Shown: positions 8,098 through 16,877, counted from the first letter of the stretch. The stretch: DNA of 64,000 nucleotides from Actinomadura luzonensis (GCF_022664455.2 NZ_JAKRKC020000003.1:1103818-1167817); one strand, 5' to 3'. Notes: generated by a model from the sequence alone, not told the origin. Numbers and translations: made by a program.

Positions 8098-8388
8098 ATG
8101 CCTCTTATCACGGTCACCCGGTTCCAGATCGACCCCGCCGACACCGAACAGTTGCGGGCCCGGCACGCCGCCCTCGTCGCCGCGACCAGAGCCGCAGTGC
8201 CAGGGCTGGAGGAGGCGTGGCTGGGCAGAGTCGACGATGAGCACTGGGCCGGCATCTGGCGCTGGGACTCGGCCGCCAGCCTGTCGACGGCCCGGCAGGC
8301 AGTGGCCGGCAGCCCTGAAGCCGCCGCCGCCTTCGCGCTTACCCGGGAGGCCGGCGCGGAAGACTTCGAGATCCTCGACGAGCACTGA
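8098..8388 (+). CDS. ABM-domain (antibiotic biosynthesis monooxygenase-like) protein
   Basis: 96-aa single-domain protein of the dimeric alpha/beta ferredoxin-like ABM fold: an opening strand PLITVTRFQI, a helix, and a central WAGIWRWDS strand. Members are cofactor-independent monooxygenases, heme-degrading proteins or sensors, and the sequence does not say which applies. Ribosome binding site GAGAAAGG is 8 bases upstream of the ATG. It sits 18 bases after the saccharopine-dehydrogenase-like gene, so it is almost certainly cotranscribed. Confidence 0.75.
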   Translation: MPLITVTRFQIDPADTEQLRARHAALVAATRAAVPGLEEAWLGRVDDEHWAGIWRWDSAASLSTARQAVAGSPEAAAAFALTREAGAEDFEILDEH

Positions 8389-8587
8389 CGATCCGCAGCC
8401 GACGCCGACCGTCTCACCTCAGGGGACCCCGTAGTCCCGCGGGCGCATGCATCACGGCGTCACCGAGAACGGGCTCGCTGAGGATACCGCCGTCACGGTG
8501 GAGCAGCTTTCGCTCTCATCCATCCCGATCCTCCCCCGATCGCGAACAGCGATTCCCAACCTCGGGTTCACAAGGAGTCATCACCGC

Positions 8588-9475
8588 ATGGACGTCGTCA
8601 ACCACGATCAATTCCAGGCCTGGAACGGCGCCGAGGGCGCCGCGTGGGCCAAACCCCCGAAGCAGGGCGAGAACCGGGGCTCCACGGAGACCTGCCAGCG
8701 GCTGATCGCCATCGCCGGTATCGGCCCGGAGGACCGGGTGCTCGACATAGGGTGCGGAACAGGCACGACCACCCTGCTGGCCGCGCGGCAGGCCACCGAC
8801 GGGAGCGCCGTCGGCGTGGACCTGTCGGCGCCGATGCTGCGCCAGGCCCGCCTCGCCGCCACGGCGGCCGGGATCGGCAACGCCGTCTTCGAGCAGGCCG
8901 ACGCCCAGATCCATCCGTTCCCCGATGGCGCTTTCGATGTGGCCATCAGCATGTACGGCGTCATGTTCTTCGCCGATCCGGTGGCCGCGTTCGCCAACAT
9001 CGGGCGGGCACTGCGGCCGGGCGGGCGCTTGGCCGCCGTGTGCCCGCAGCCACCCGAGGAGTGCGCCTGGTACGTGATCCCCGTCGCGGCCCTGCTCGGC
9101 GTCCCGCCGGCGCCTCGGGAGGTGGTCGCCCGGTATCCAGGGGATCGCCCTGCCATGTTCTCCCTGTCGGATCCCGCTCGTCTGCGCGACGTCCTGGTCA
9201 GGGCCGGTTTCGCGGACGCGTCGGTCGAACCGGCACGGGTGCCGCTGAACTTCGGCCGGACGGCGGACGAGGCCGCCGAGGCCCTTCTCGCCAGCGGTCC
9301 CGCGCGTTACCTCGTCGAGCAGGACGAACTGCTCTCCTGGGGGGAGGCGCAGGCCAGGCTGGAGGCGGCGCTGAAGCCGTACGAGAGCTCTGCGGGCGTG
9401 CTGCTGCCGGGTGCCCAGTGGCTGGTCACCGCGCACGCGCCGGGCTCGCTCGGGAAACGCCGCCAGCCATCATGA
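8588..9475 (+). CDS. Class I SAM-dependent methyltransferase
   Basis: 295-aa methyltransferase of the UbiE/Methyltransf_11 type. SAM motif I is VLDIGCGTGTTTLLAAR, followed by the acidic residue in AVGVDLSAPML, motif II FDVAISMYGVMFF, and the post-motif LRPGGRLAAVCPQ. The C-terminal lid carries the substrate site, which cannot be predicted. The ATG at 8588 has ACAAGGAG upstream. The frame is open to 8447 but lacks a ribosome binding site there. The stop codon falls inside the TetR operator at 9471-9488, so the regulator gene directly follows the operon it probably controls. Confidence 0.87.
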   Translation: MDVVNHDQFQAWNGAEGAAWAKPPKQGENRGSTETCQRLIAIAGIGPEDRVLDIGCGTGTTTLLAARQATDGSAVGVDLSAPMLRQARLAATAAGIGNAVFEQADAQIHPFPDGAFDVAISMYGVMFFADPVAAFANIGRALRPGGRLAAVCPQPPEECAWYVIPVAALLGVPPAPREVVARYPGDRPAMFSLSDPARLRDVLVRAGFADASVEPARVPLNFGRTADEAAEALLASGPARYLVEQDELLSWGEAQARLEAALKPYESSAGVLLPGAQWLVTAHAPGSLGKRRQPS

Positions 9476-9488
9476 ACAATCGTTCATG
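9471..9488. promoter_or_regulatory. TetR operator, perfect dyad
   Basis: CATGAACAATCGTTCATG is a perfect inverted repeat with 7-bp arms around AATC. It starts 37 bases before the TetR start codon. Its core TGAACA-AT-CGTTCA recurs in slightly altered form at 6383-6396. TetR-family repressors usually bind such sites in their own promoters. Confidence 0.72.
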
Positions 9489-9507
9489 GTAGGCTTCCGG
9501 GGTCACG

Positions 9508-10137
9508 ATGCAGTCGCAACACTGTGGAGGGGTCATAGCACCGGCCCGACGTGGGGCCGCCGCGACGGCGGCGCTGCACGCTTCGATGATCGATCACGCA
9601 GCCCGGCTCGTCCGTCGCGACGGGGCCGACGCGCTCACCATGCGGGCGCTGGCCCAGGAGGCGGGATGTTCCCTCGGCATGCTGTACAAGATCTTCGACA
9701 GCCGGGAAGCACTCGTTCTCGCGGTCGTGGACCGGCAGTTCCGGGACCTCACGGCAAGCCTGGAGGAGATCGTGGCGCGGGCCGGCACGGGCACCGTGGC
9801 GGAGAACCTAGGGCGGTTCGCCGAGGTGCTGCTGGGCCCGGCCGCCGAAGTGATCAAGCTGGCCGCCGGGGTGCCCGTACAGGATCGGGGCTTCCACGAC
9901 TCGGCCATGGGCAGCGGGTTCGTCGACGCCCTGCCGACCACCGTCACCCGCTACATCGCCGCCGAGAAGCGCCTGGACAGGATCGGGGCTCGGGTGGACG
10001 AGCACGCGATCGGGTTCCTGGTGACCGGAGCAGTGCACAATTTGCTTGTCTCCGGCGAGGCGTATCCCCGGCCGTCGCTGCCCGAGGTGCGGGAGTTGCT
10101 GGGCGCGCTCGCCGAGCTCCTGGTGGACAGGTCCTGA
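9508..10137 (+). CDS. TetR-family transcriptional regulator
   Basis: 209-aa regulator. The N-terminal DNA-binding domain includes ARLVRRDGADALTMRALAQE and AGCSLGMLYKIFDSREALV, the classic TetR helix-turn-helix ending in LYKIF. The ligand-binding C-terminal domain is variable. It lies directly after the methyltransferase and behind a perfect dyad, and a matching site precedes the 6492 gene. The simplest reading is a repressor of itself and of the 6492-9475 operon, relieved by an unknown small molecule. The start at 9508 has a weak GGGGT ribosome binding site. Confidence 0.88.
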   Translation: MQSQHCGGVIAPARRGAAATAALHASMIDHAARLVRRDGADALTMRALAQEAGCSLGMLYKIFDSREALVLAVVDRQFRDLTASLEEIVARAGTGTVAENLGRFAEVLLGPAAEVIKLAAGVPVQDRGFHDSAMGSGFVDALPTTVTRYIAAEKRLDRIGARVDEHAIGFLVTGAVHNLLVSGEAYPRPSLPEVRELLGALAELLVDRS

Positions 10138-10457
10138 GCCCGGCGAGACCGTAGCCCATCCCACGAAGGGACCCGCAGCCGCGTCCGCGGCTTGATCGGC
10201 CACCAGCACCTCCCGTGGTTCCCTGCCGAGTTCCCCGAGACGAACATCCGCGTCGAGATCGTCCAGCACGCTTTCCGGGTGCGCTCGCCGACCATGGCGA
10301 CGAATGCCCTCACCAGCTCATCGCCCTCCAGGCATGGCGTCTCGGTACCGCCCGCCAGGGGCGTTCGGTGATCACCGGAGCTTGACGTACGGCGTTACAG
10401 GCTATTCCCACTTGACTGGTAACCAGCCTTCGTGGTTCGTTATGGACTAAACACGTT
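10138..10457. other. Intergenic stretch, entry to a decayed region
   Basis: About 320 bases with no coding frame. A short repeated phrase (CCTTCGTGGT) occurs near 10424 and 10472. Base composition drops locally around 10390-10470 with AT-rich patches. No complete promoter could be assigned. Confidence 0.35.
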
Positions 10458-10481
10458 TTGATAGTAACGGAGCCTTCGTGG

Positions 10482-10998
10482 TCACCTTCCTACCGCCCTC
10501 TCCTGTCCCACTCAGGTGTGCCCTACCTGCTTGTCGTCGCGCTGACGGTCAAGCTGAGCACGCCGGTGCTCAGTCTCGCGCTGCTCCTGGCGGCCCTCGA
10601 CCGGCTCGGCGGCCGGCTCGTTCACCGCCACGGCAGGCGCAGGGTCTTCACTGTCTGCCCCGCCGCCCACGCGGTGTCCTACGGTCTCCTGCTGATGGCC
10701 CACCAAGCCAGGTCCGCCGCGATGGTCGTCGCCCCGGAGCCCCGGACGCCGGCTGAGTCGGCTGGCCGGACCGCTCACCCACCGCTCAACTCTGGTGCTG
10801 CTGGTCCTGGCCGCTCTCGGCACCTTCTCCTTCGGCGGCCTGGGCACCGCCGTCGCCGGCCACTTGACCGGCCCCGACGGCAACGGAAGCCTCGCGTTCC
10901 TCACCGCGGCGGTGGTCTCCATGCCGGCCGCGCTCGTGCCCGGGCGAACCGGTCCGCATGACGACGTCAAGTGCTCCCGCGTCCATCCAGAGATTTGA
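10482..10998 (+). pseudogene. MFS transporter remnant, frameshifted and deleted
   Basis: Two frames carry recognisable pieces of a drug-efflux-type MFS protein. The first has YRPLLSHSGVPYLLVVALTV, KLSTPVLSLALLLAALDRLG and LVHRHGRRRVFTVC. The second has LSRLAGPLTHRSTLVLLVLA and ALGTFSFGGLGTAVAGHLT. The segment between TM1 and the LVxRHGRRR loop is deleted and the second half is out of frame with the first, so only about a third of a 400-aa transporter survives. It is the first of a row of broken genes. Confidence 0.6.
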
Positions 10999-11008
10999 GA
11001 TGTAGGTC

Positions 11009-11639
11009 CCGTGCATACCGTCATCCGTACCAGTCACCTTCTAGACGCGGACCGATTCGAGTACTGGACCGAATCGGTCTCCCGGATTCTCGTGCCGGTG
11101 AGGGCTCCATGCATCTGCTCGACCTCGGTCCTGCGCAGATCAGCCGCGTGACTTTTTCATCCGTCCACACGCGAAGAACGGACAAGCTCACGTTGAAGGC
11201 GTACGCTAATGAGGCGGGCGCGCTGGGCGAGATCGGCGTGCTCCGACGACCCAAGGCGGCACGTCTCAGCCTCGCGCCACAGGCAGACGCGTCACGGGGT
11301 GGACAGGAGCGCCCCAGGATGCGCTTGGCGTCCATCTATCGCCCCATCGCGGAGAACCTCGGGAACCCGGGGCTGACGCCCGCGACGATCGCGGCCGCTC
11401 ATCACATGTCCACGCGTTGTCATTGGGACCTCGATGGTTCGACGCTGCGGCACTGGCCGATCCACGCCACAGCCGCCGGCTGGGGCATCGAGGATGCAGC
11501 ACAATTCGCTCTCGCATATCGGGCTAAGTTCGGTCATACAGCCCAGGAGTACCGGCGGGCCGCCATCGAACGCTTCCTGACCGCGATCGAGGGAACCGAC
11601 GACGCCCGTGGCCGGGACGATCGGCGGGAAGGCGCGTGA
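11009..11639 (+). pseudogene. AraC-family regulator remnant
   Basis: The N-terminal signature of AraC-binding-domain-2 regulators (HLLDADRFEYWTESVSRILVP) is in one frame from about 11009. The C-terminal HTH is in another frame: ENLGNPGLTPATIAAAHHMS followed by the second HTH end AAQFALAYRAKFGHTAQEYR. The stretch between the two helix-turn-helix motifs is shortened and scrambled (HWDLDGSTLRHWPIHAT), and the ligand-binding core is frameshifted. It cannot make a normal regulator of about 320 aa, so it is a decayed gene. Confidence 0.65.
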
Positions 11640-11643
11640 ACCC

Positions 11644-12390
11644 GTGAACCTGACCCATCTGAGGCGGGGGTGGCGGTTCGCCGGGGAGTGCCTGCTTCCC
11701 GTTGCGGTGGCCGTTCCGCTGGTGGCCGACCTGTTCTGTGCGCCCGGTCGGGACGCTCTCGACCTCGCCGCCGTCATGGTCGGTTCGCTCGCGCTCGTGG
11801 CCTGGCGCCGGGCTCCCCTGGTGCCGCTACTCGTCACCACCGCCTGCATGCTGGTGCACGTGCTCCATGCCCCAGCCGGCCTGTCGGCCGCTCTCCCGGT
11901 TCTAGTGTCAGTGTTCGCCGCGGCACGGGCCGGACATCAGCTGCTCGCCGCGCTGGCCGGCGTGGTCTTCCTCGGCGCCGGTCCGGCGATGAGCCCGGCC
12001 GCCGACTCCAGCCACCCCGGCCACGGGTTCGCCGGAAGCACGGGCCTGCTGCTCGGCTGGTTCATCGCCTCCGGGCTGGTCGGCGTGGTGATTCGGCTCC
12101 GGCAACCGTGCCTGCGGAAGGCGGAACAAGACTCGGTCGACGCCGAGCGCGTACGCGAGGAGGACGCCAGGTGGCGGGCGGATCACGAGCGGCTGCGTAT
12201 CGCCCGGGAACTGCACCACTCTCTCACCCAGAACATTTCGGTCATCAAGGTCCAGGCCGGGGTGGCGGTCCATCTGGCCCGCAAGCGTGGCGAAGAGGTC
12301 CCGGCGGCCCTCCTGGCCATTCAGGAGGCCAGCGGTGACGCCATGCGCGAACTGGGCGCCACCCAGCACGTACTGCACGACCCCCGTTGA
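11644..12390 (+). pseudogene. Sensor histidine kinase, truncated before the ATPase domain
   Basis: 248 aa remain of a NarL/DesK-type kinase. Four to five N-terminal TM helices are followed by a linker helix and the dimerisation/phosphoacceptor segment HisKA_3 (LRIARELHHSLTQNISVIKV with conserved His in ELHH). The frame stops at VLHDPR where family members continue into the HATPase_c domain of about 130 residues. Without it no autophosphorylation is expected. No response-regulator gene follows. The GTG start at 11644 lies 4 bases after the AraC remnant stop. Confidence 0.72.
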
Positions 12391-12626
12391 GAGGCAGAGG
12401 CAAGCCCGTACGGCGTGGCACGGTTCGCAGCTCCGGCAATCTGCTGCTGACCGACCTGGCCGCCACCCTGCTCACCGAGCGCGGGGGCCCGGCCGTCTAC
12501 GTCGAGGCGTACGGCATGCCCGGACGCGAGACGTATGGGCTACGCAAACGCACAAAGCAGGCGCACTACCAGCAGACGGGCATCTTGGTCGTGGAGTGGG
12601 ACGTGACCGGCCCCCTACGTGCCTGA
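12387..12626 (+). pseudogene. Unrecognised ORF fragment
   Basis: Open frame of 79 codons with reasonable coding character in its second half (YVEAYGMPGRETYGLRKRT, then GILVVEWDV). That half vaguely resembles an endonuclease core with spaced acidic and basic residues. I cannot assign a family. It overlaps the end of the broken kinase by 4 bases and lies in a zone of decayed genes, so a fragment is more likely than an intact gene. Confidence 0.3.
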
Positions 12627-12639
12627 CCGGCGGGACGCC

Positions 12640-13250
12640 CCCAGTGAGACGTGTCTGCGGAGGTGACGAAACGCGACGAGGCGGGCACCACCAGGCGGAG
12701 GGTGCGCTCGCGGGAAGCGCCGCCCGTGACCTCGCGCAGTGGCTGGCCGAGCTCACCCCCGACCGGCTCGTCGCGCTGCTGGATGCCCCGGCCGCATCCG
12801 GGTGCCGCTGCTGGTGCGCGAGCACCTCGGCCTGGCCGGGCCTACGAGCGGGCCCATCCCGGCAGTGGTGACGTGCCGGTGCTACGCGGCCGTGCCGCGC
12901 TGGCGGTTTCGGGGCGCTCGGCATTTCACCCGGAGGCAGCGTCACCGCCCGGATCGGCGATGTGGCGCTGGGCCGGCTGCCGGTCGTGAGGGCGGTCCCG
13001 GGACGCATGTGCGGCGGCCTGAGCCTGTTGTTGCCCTTGGATGTCCTGCCGACCGCGCAGCTCGCACAGGCGCCGTCGACGACGGCCTGGACAACTGGCT
13101 TGCCGGACAGGCCGTATCCGTCACCACCATGAGCACCTCCACGCTGCTGGTCCTCGGGATCCGCGAGTTCGCGGGCGAGCGCGTCGGCGACGGGCGCGGG
13201 GGTGCCGAGGCGGGCGGCCTGCTCCGGGAGGGCGGCCAGGGCCGGGCGCG
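12640..13250 (+). pseudogene. Decayed coding DNA, FtsX-type permease pieces
   Basis: No intact gene. At about 12910-13075 one frame reads GGSVTARIGDVALGRLPVV then GGLSLLLPLDVLPTAQLAQA. Another continues with DNWLAGQAVSVTTMSTSTLL and LVLGIREF. These match the extracellular and last membrane region of FtsX-like ABC permeases. Around 12720-12785 a short SSARDLAQWLAELTPDRLVA resembles the opening of a helicase-associated protein. Frames change repeatedly. The assignments are tentative, but the region clearly derives from former genes. Confidence 0.45.
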
Positions 13251-13251
13251 G

Positions 13252-13572
13252 TCAGGTTTCGCGGTAGAGCACCAGGTGCTCGTGGTAGAGCACGCCGTCC
13301 CGCACGTCGCCGGTGGCGGTGAAGCCCAGGTCGTCGTGGTAGTCGAGGTGGGTGCCGGTGACGGTGTAGCAGCCGGTGTAGGCGCGTTTGCGGCCGTCGC
13401 GTTCCTCTTCGTAGCGGCCGTTGGGGAGGAGTTCCTGGCGGATGCGCCCGTCGGCGGTGACCCACATGCCGACGTACGGGTGAGGGGCGGGCTCCGGGCG
13501 GCCGGCGGCCGGAGCGGCGCAGGCGAGCAGTGTGGTGAACAGTCCGAACAGGTGCAGGGTGTTTCTGAACAT
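13252..13572 (-). CDS. Atu4866-domain secreted small protein
   Basis: 106 aa. A signal peptide (MFRNTLHLFGLFTTLLACAA) is followed by the compact beta domain of the Atu4866 family: YVGMWVTADGRIRQELLPNG, RAYTGCYTVTGTHLDYHDD and GFTATGDVRDGVLYHEHLVL. The function of the family is unknown. Members are often found with short-chain dehydrogenases and amidohydrolases, as here. The ATG at 13572 has AAGGAG 8 bases upstream. It lies 92 bases after the amidohydrolase, probably in the same transcript. Confidence 0.82.
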   Translation of the reverse strand: MFRNTLHLFGLFTTLLACAAPAAGRPEPAPHPYVGMWVTADGRIRQELLPNGRYEEERDGRKRAYTGCYTVTGTHLDYHDDLGFTATGDVRDGVLYHEHLVLYRET

Positions 13573-13664
13573 CGGCGGGCTCCTTGTCAGTGATGGGTGA
13601 CGGGTGACGGGCCGGCGTGGCTGGTGAGGAGGTGTGGCGGTTGCGCCGGCGATGGTGCGGCCGG

Positions 13665-15038
13665 TCAGACGCGGCGGTCGGCGTGTCCGGCGGCGGTCAG
13701 GACGCGGTCGCGGGAGGCGCGCACGTCTTCGCGCAGCGCGGCCAGGTCGACGTCCAGGACGGTGCCGGCCCATTTGCGGACTTGTCCGGCGATGAAAACG
13801 GCGTCGATGTTGCGCGGATCGGAGCCGAGGACGAGGGTGCCGATGGGGTCGTTGAGCGGCATGTTGTTGAGGTCGTCGGCGCGTACGACGAGCACGTCGG
13901 CTTGTTTGCCGGGGGTGAGGGAGCCGGTGACGTCGCCCAGGCCGATGCTTCTGGCGCCTTGCAGGGTGGCGAGGTCGAGGACGTCGTGCACGCCGATGCG
14001 GGTGGGCTGGTGGCTGGTGCCGTAGGCGGCGTGGGCGGCGCGCATGCGTTGGATGGCGTGCAGGGCGCGCATCTGGGTGAACATGTCGCTGGCCAGGGCG
14101 ACTTCGACGTCGATGCTGAGGCCGGGGCGGATGCCGGCGGCGAGGGCCTCGTCGATGGCGGGGATGGCGCTTTCCAGGCCGATCTGGGCGTCGGAGGTGG
14201 GGGCGAGGGCGACGCCTGTGCCGGTGTCGGCCATCGCCTGCCAGGCGTGCGGGGTCAGGCCGGTGCAGTGGATGAGGCAGACGTGCGGGCCGAGCAGGCC
14301 CTGCTTGGCCCAGTCGAGGATGGCCTGGGAGGAGGTCGGGCCGAAGACGGCGTCGATGCTGATGCCGATGCCGAGGTCGCGGGCGGTGCGGGCGAGGTGG
14401 TCGCCGTAGGCGAGGTCGGGGCCGGCGACCTCGTCGGTGGCCAGGGCGGCCAGGCGCAGGGTGAGCAGGGGGTTGCCGGCGATGTGGGTGTCGTGCAGGC
14501 GGGTCAGGTCGGCGGGCCACTGGCCGTCCCAGTGGCCGAAGTGGGGGCGCATGGAGGCGTGTACGCCGCGGATGCCGGTGTCGGCCAGCGCGCGGACGGC
14601 GGCGTCGGAGTGGGCGGCGGTGCGGGAGTTGTGGGAGAAGTCGAGCAGGGTGGTGATGCCGCTGTCGATGGCGGTCAGCGCGGCCAGGCGGGTGCCGATG
14701 TACATGTCCTGCGGCTGGTAGGCGGGGGCGATGCCGGCCAGGGTGGAGGTGACGTACTCGCCGAGGTCGTTGACGTCCGGCATGATGCGGCGCAGTTGCG
14801 CCTCCCAGGCGTGGCGGTGGGTGTCGACGAAGCCGGGGGCCAGGATGGCGCCGGTGAGGTCGACGGTGAGCGCGTCGCCGGCCGGCAGGTCCGCGCCGAC
14901 GGCGGCGATCCGGTCGCCGTCGATGAGCAGGTCGGCGCGGGGCAGGACGCCCAGCTCCGGGTCCATGGTGACGATGGTGGCGCCGGTGAGCAGGATGCGG
15001 CGGCCGGGGCGGCGCAGCTCGTCCAGGGTGGGGGTCAT
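13665..15038 (-). CDS. Amidohydrolase, cytosine-deaminase/chlorohydrolase type
   Basis: 457-aa metal-dependent hydrolase of the Atz/Trz (metallo-dependent hydrolase) superfamily. The metal-binding motif is DTHRHAWEAQLR after GAILAPGFV. The third metal ligand region is CLIHCTGL, and the catalytic Asp is in the late LSIDVE segment. The C-terminal barrel closes with SLTPGKQADVLVVRADD. The likely reaction is hydrolytic deamination or dechlorination of a heterocycle, with substrate unknown. AGGAG precedes the ATG. It is flanked by an Atu4866 protein and an SDR, suggesting a small catabolic or detoxifying operon on the minus strand. Confidence 0.88.
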   Translation of the reverse strand: MTPTLDELRRPGRRILLTGATIVTMDPELGVLPRADLLIDGDRIAAVGADLPAGDALTVDLTGAILAPGFVDTHRHAWEAQLRRIMPDVNDLGEYVTSTLAGIAPAYQPQDMYIGTRLAALTAIDSGITTLLDFSHNSRTAAHSDAAVRALADTGIRGVHASMRPHFGHWDGQWPADLTRLHDTHIAGNPLLTLRLAALATDEVAGPDLAYGDHLARTARDLGIGISIDAVFGPTSSQAILDWAKQGLLGPHVCLIHCTGLTPHAWQAMADTGTGVALAPTSDAQIGLESAIPAIDEALAAGIRPGLSIDVEVALASDMFTQMRALHAIQRMRAAHAAYGTSHQPTRIGVHDVLDLATLQGARSIGLGDVTGSLTPGKQADVLVVRADDLNNMPLNDPIGTLVLGSDPRNIDAVFIAGQVRKWAGTVLDVDLAALREDVRASRDRVLTAAGHADRRV

Positions 15039-15052
15039 GGCGTGGTCTCCTT

Positions 15053-15174
15053 CAGGGCTGGGTGAGGTACTGCCACTTGGTCATGCGGTGGCGCGGGTCG
15101 ACGGTGGCGGCGTTGGCGGAGAAGGTGCCGTCGCCGCGGTGGTGGTACTCGCCCGCGCCGGGCGGGAGGCGGGG
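15053..15174 (-). pseudogene. C-terminal remnant in frame with the upstream SDR stop
   Basis: Immediately after the SDR stop (15175-15177) the same frame stays open for about 40 codons, reading GEYHHRGDGTFSANAATVDP then RHRMTKWQYLTQP before a stop. It has no start codon of its own near the beginning and looks like the tail of another protein brought in by a deletion. Stop-codon readthrough of the SDR is a less likely alternative. Family not recognised. Confidence 0.4.
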
Positions 15175-15957
15175 TCAGACGGCCTGCGCGGTGGGCAGGA
15201 TGGTGATCTCGGTGAGGTTCACGTGGCGGGGCGAGGCGGCGATGAACGCCACCGTCTCGGCCACGTCCGCCGATCGCAGCGGGTCGATCTCGGTGAGCAG
15301 CCCTTCCATGAGGGCGCTGGCGTCGGGGTCGGTGACGTGGCTGGGCAGCTCGGTGTCGACCATGCCGGGCTCGATGGTGGCCACCCGGATGTTTCGGGGG
15401 CCGAGTTCGACGCGCAGCAGCCGGGTGAGGTGGCTGATGTAGGCCTTGGTGCCGGAGTAGACGGAGAACTTCTCCAGGATCCGGGTGGCCGCGATCGAGG
15501 AGGTGGTGATCAGGTCCGCGGGGCGGCCGGCCTCGGCGGCGGCGGTCAGGTGCGGCAGGAAGGCGCCGAGCACGTTCATGACACCGGTGATGTTCAGGTC
15601 GATCTGGCGTTGCCAGTCGTCCTGGCGAAGGTCGGTGATCGGCGAGATGAGCTGGACGCCGGCGTTGTTGACCACCAGGTCGGCGGTGCCGAGCCGGTCG
15701 GCGACCTGCGCGGCGGCGGTCGCGACGGCTTCCCGGCCGGTGACGTCGACGGCGATGGCGACCGCGGTGCCGCCGGCGGCGCTGATGGACGCGGTCAGCT
15801 CCTCCAGCTTGTCCTTGCGCCGGGCCAGCGCGGCCACGCTCGCGCCGAGTTCGGCCAGGCGGAGGGCGGTGGCGGCGCCGATGCCGCTGGAGGCGCCCGA
15901 GACGACGGCCACGCGGCCGGCCAGCGGGGTTCCGGTGAGCAGAGCAGCAGGAGACAT
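15175..15957 (-). CDS. Short-chain dehydrogenase/reductase
   Basis: 260-aa classical SDR. The cofactor motif is GASSGIGAATA (residues about 20-30), with NNAG at VVNNAGVQ. Catalytic Ser is in ITTSSIAATR, and Tyr and Lys are in YSGTKAYISH. The residues after strand 2 (ARRKDK) favour NADP(H). The substrate is unknown. It lies upstream of the amidohydrolase on the same strand. The 78 bases to the second SDR suggest that both are read together. Confidence 0.9.
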   Translation of the reverse strand: MSPAALLTGTPLAGRVAVVSGASSGIGAATALRLAELGASVAALARRKDKLEELTASISAAGGTAVAIAVDVTGREAVATAAAQVADRLGTADLVVNNAGVQLISPITDLRQDDWQRQIDLNITGVMNVLGAFLPHLTAAAEAGRPADLITTSSIAATRILEKFSVYSGTKAYISHLTRLLRVELGPRNIRVATIEPGMVDTELPSHVTDPDASALMEGLLTEIDPLRSADVAETVAFIAASPRHVNLTEITILPTAQAV

Positions 15958-16034
15958 GGCAAAGGCCTCTTTCGGGTGAGTGTGCGGGGTGCCCGCGGTC
16001 AGGGCAGGCCAGGTGACGTGCGGCGGGCTGCCGG

Positions 16035-16877
16035 TCAGGCTGTGGCGTCGTCGTGGGCGGTTGCGGCGGACTTGTCGCGCCAGGGGGCCACGTCCTGCTC
16101 GATCTGGTCGAGCTTGACCTGCAGCCGCTCCAGGGTGTCCGGGCCCAGATACAGGTGCGTGGGCAGGGTGTCCTGGCGGGTGACCTCGTAGATCAGGGCC
16201 GCGCCCTTGACCGGGTCGCCGAGCTGGGTGTGGTTGGCGGTGCCGGCCCAGTCGAGGGTGACGTGGGCCGGGGTGCCGTCGTAGGCGTCGATGCGGGAGG
16301 CGGCGACCGACAGGGAGCTGGCGTCCAGGAAGTCGGTGCGCAGCACGCCCGGCTCGACCACCATCGACTGGATGCCGAACGGCTCCAGCTCCTTCGACAG
16401 CGCCTCGCTGATGCCCGCCACCGCGAACTTCGAAGCGCTGTACAGGCTGACGCCGGGCTCGCCCTCGAAGCCGGACCGCGAGCCGATGTGCACCAGCTTG
16501 CCGGAGCCCTGGCGGCGCATGACGGGCAGCACGGCCCGGGTCATGTCGATGAGGGCGAAGACGTTGAGATCGAACAGGGAGCGGGCTTCGGCGTCGCTGA
16601 TCTCCTCCAGCGCGCCGAGCAGGCCGCGGCCGGCGTTGTTGACCAGGACGTCGATCCGGCCGAACCGGTCCACGGCGGCCTGCACGGCGGCCGGGATGGC
16701 GGCGCTGTCGGTGACGTCGAGGGCGACAGTGAGCACGTTGCCGGCCTTGGCGAGGTCGTCCGGGACGCGGTCCGGGTCGCGGACCGCGATGACGACGTCG
16801 TCGCCCTGCGCGAGGGCGGTGCGGGCGATCTCGGCGCCGAGCCCGCGGGATGCTCCGGTGATGAACCAGGTGGCCAT
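16035..16877 (-). CDS. Short-chain dehydrogenase/reductase
   Basis: 280-aa SDR with TGASRGLGAEIAR at residues 7-19, NNAG (VLVNNAGRGLLG), catalytic Ser in HIGSRSGFEG, and YSASK as the Tyr-Lys pair. The C-terminal extension (TLERLQVKLDQIEQDVAPWR) is typical of the SDR subgroup usually controlled by MmyB-type HTH regulators in actinomycetes. Such a regulator is encoded next door at 17058-17930 in the same orientation. The ATG at 16877 is chosen for its AAGGAC and for the Rossmann motif position. An extension to 17015 would add an unrelated leader. The substrate is unknown. Confidence 0.9.
   Translation of the reverse strand: MATWFITGASRGLGAEIARTALAQGDDVVIAVRDPDRVPDDLAKAGNVLTVALDVTDSAAIPAAVQAAVDRFGRIDVLVNNAGRGLLGALEEISDAEARSLFDLNVFALIDMTRAVLPVMRRQGSGKLVHIGSRSGFEGEPGVSLYSASKFAVAGISEALSKELEPFGIQSMVVEPGVLRTDFLDASSLSVAASRIDAYDGTPAHVTLDWAGTANHTQLGDPVKGAALIYEVTRQDTLPTHLYLGPDTLERLQVKLDQIEQDVAPWRDKSAATAHDDATA

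Noticed and set aside
13617..15065. Long plus-strand frame opposite the amidohydrolase
   Set aside because: Gly/Val-rich shadow; the minus strand has all amidohydrolase motifs.
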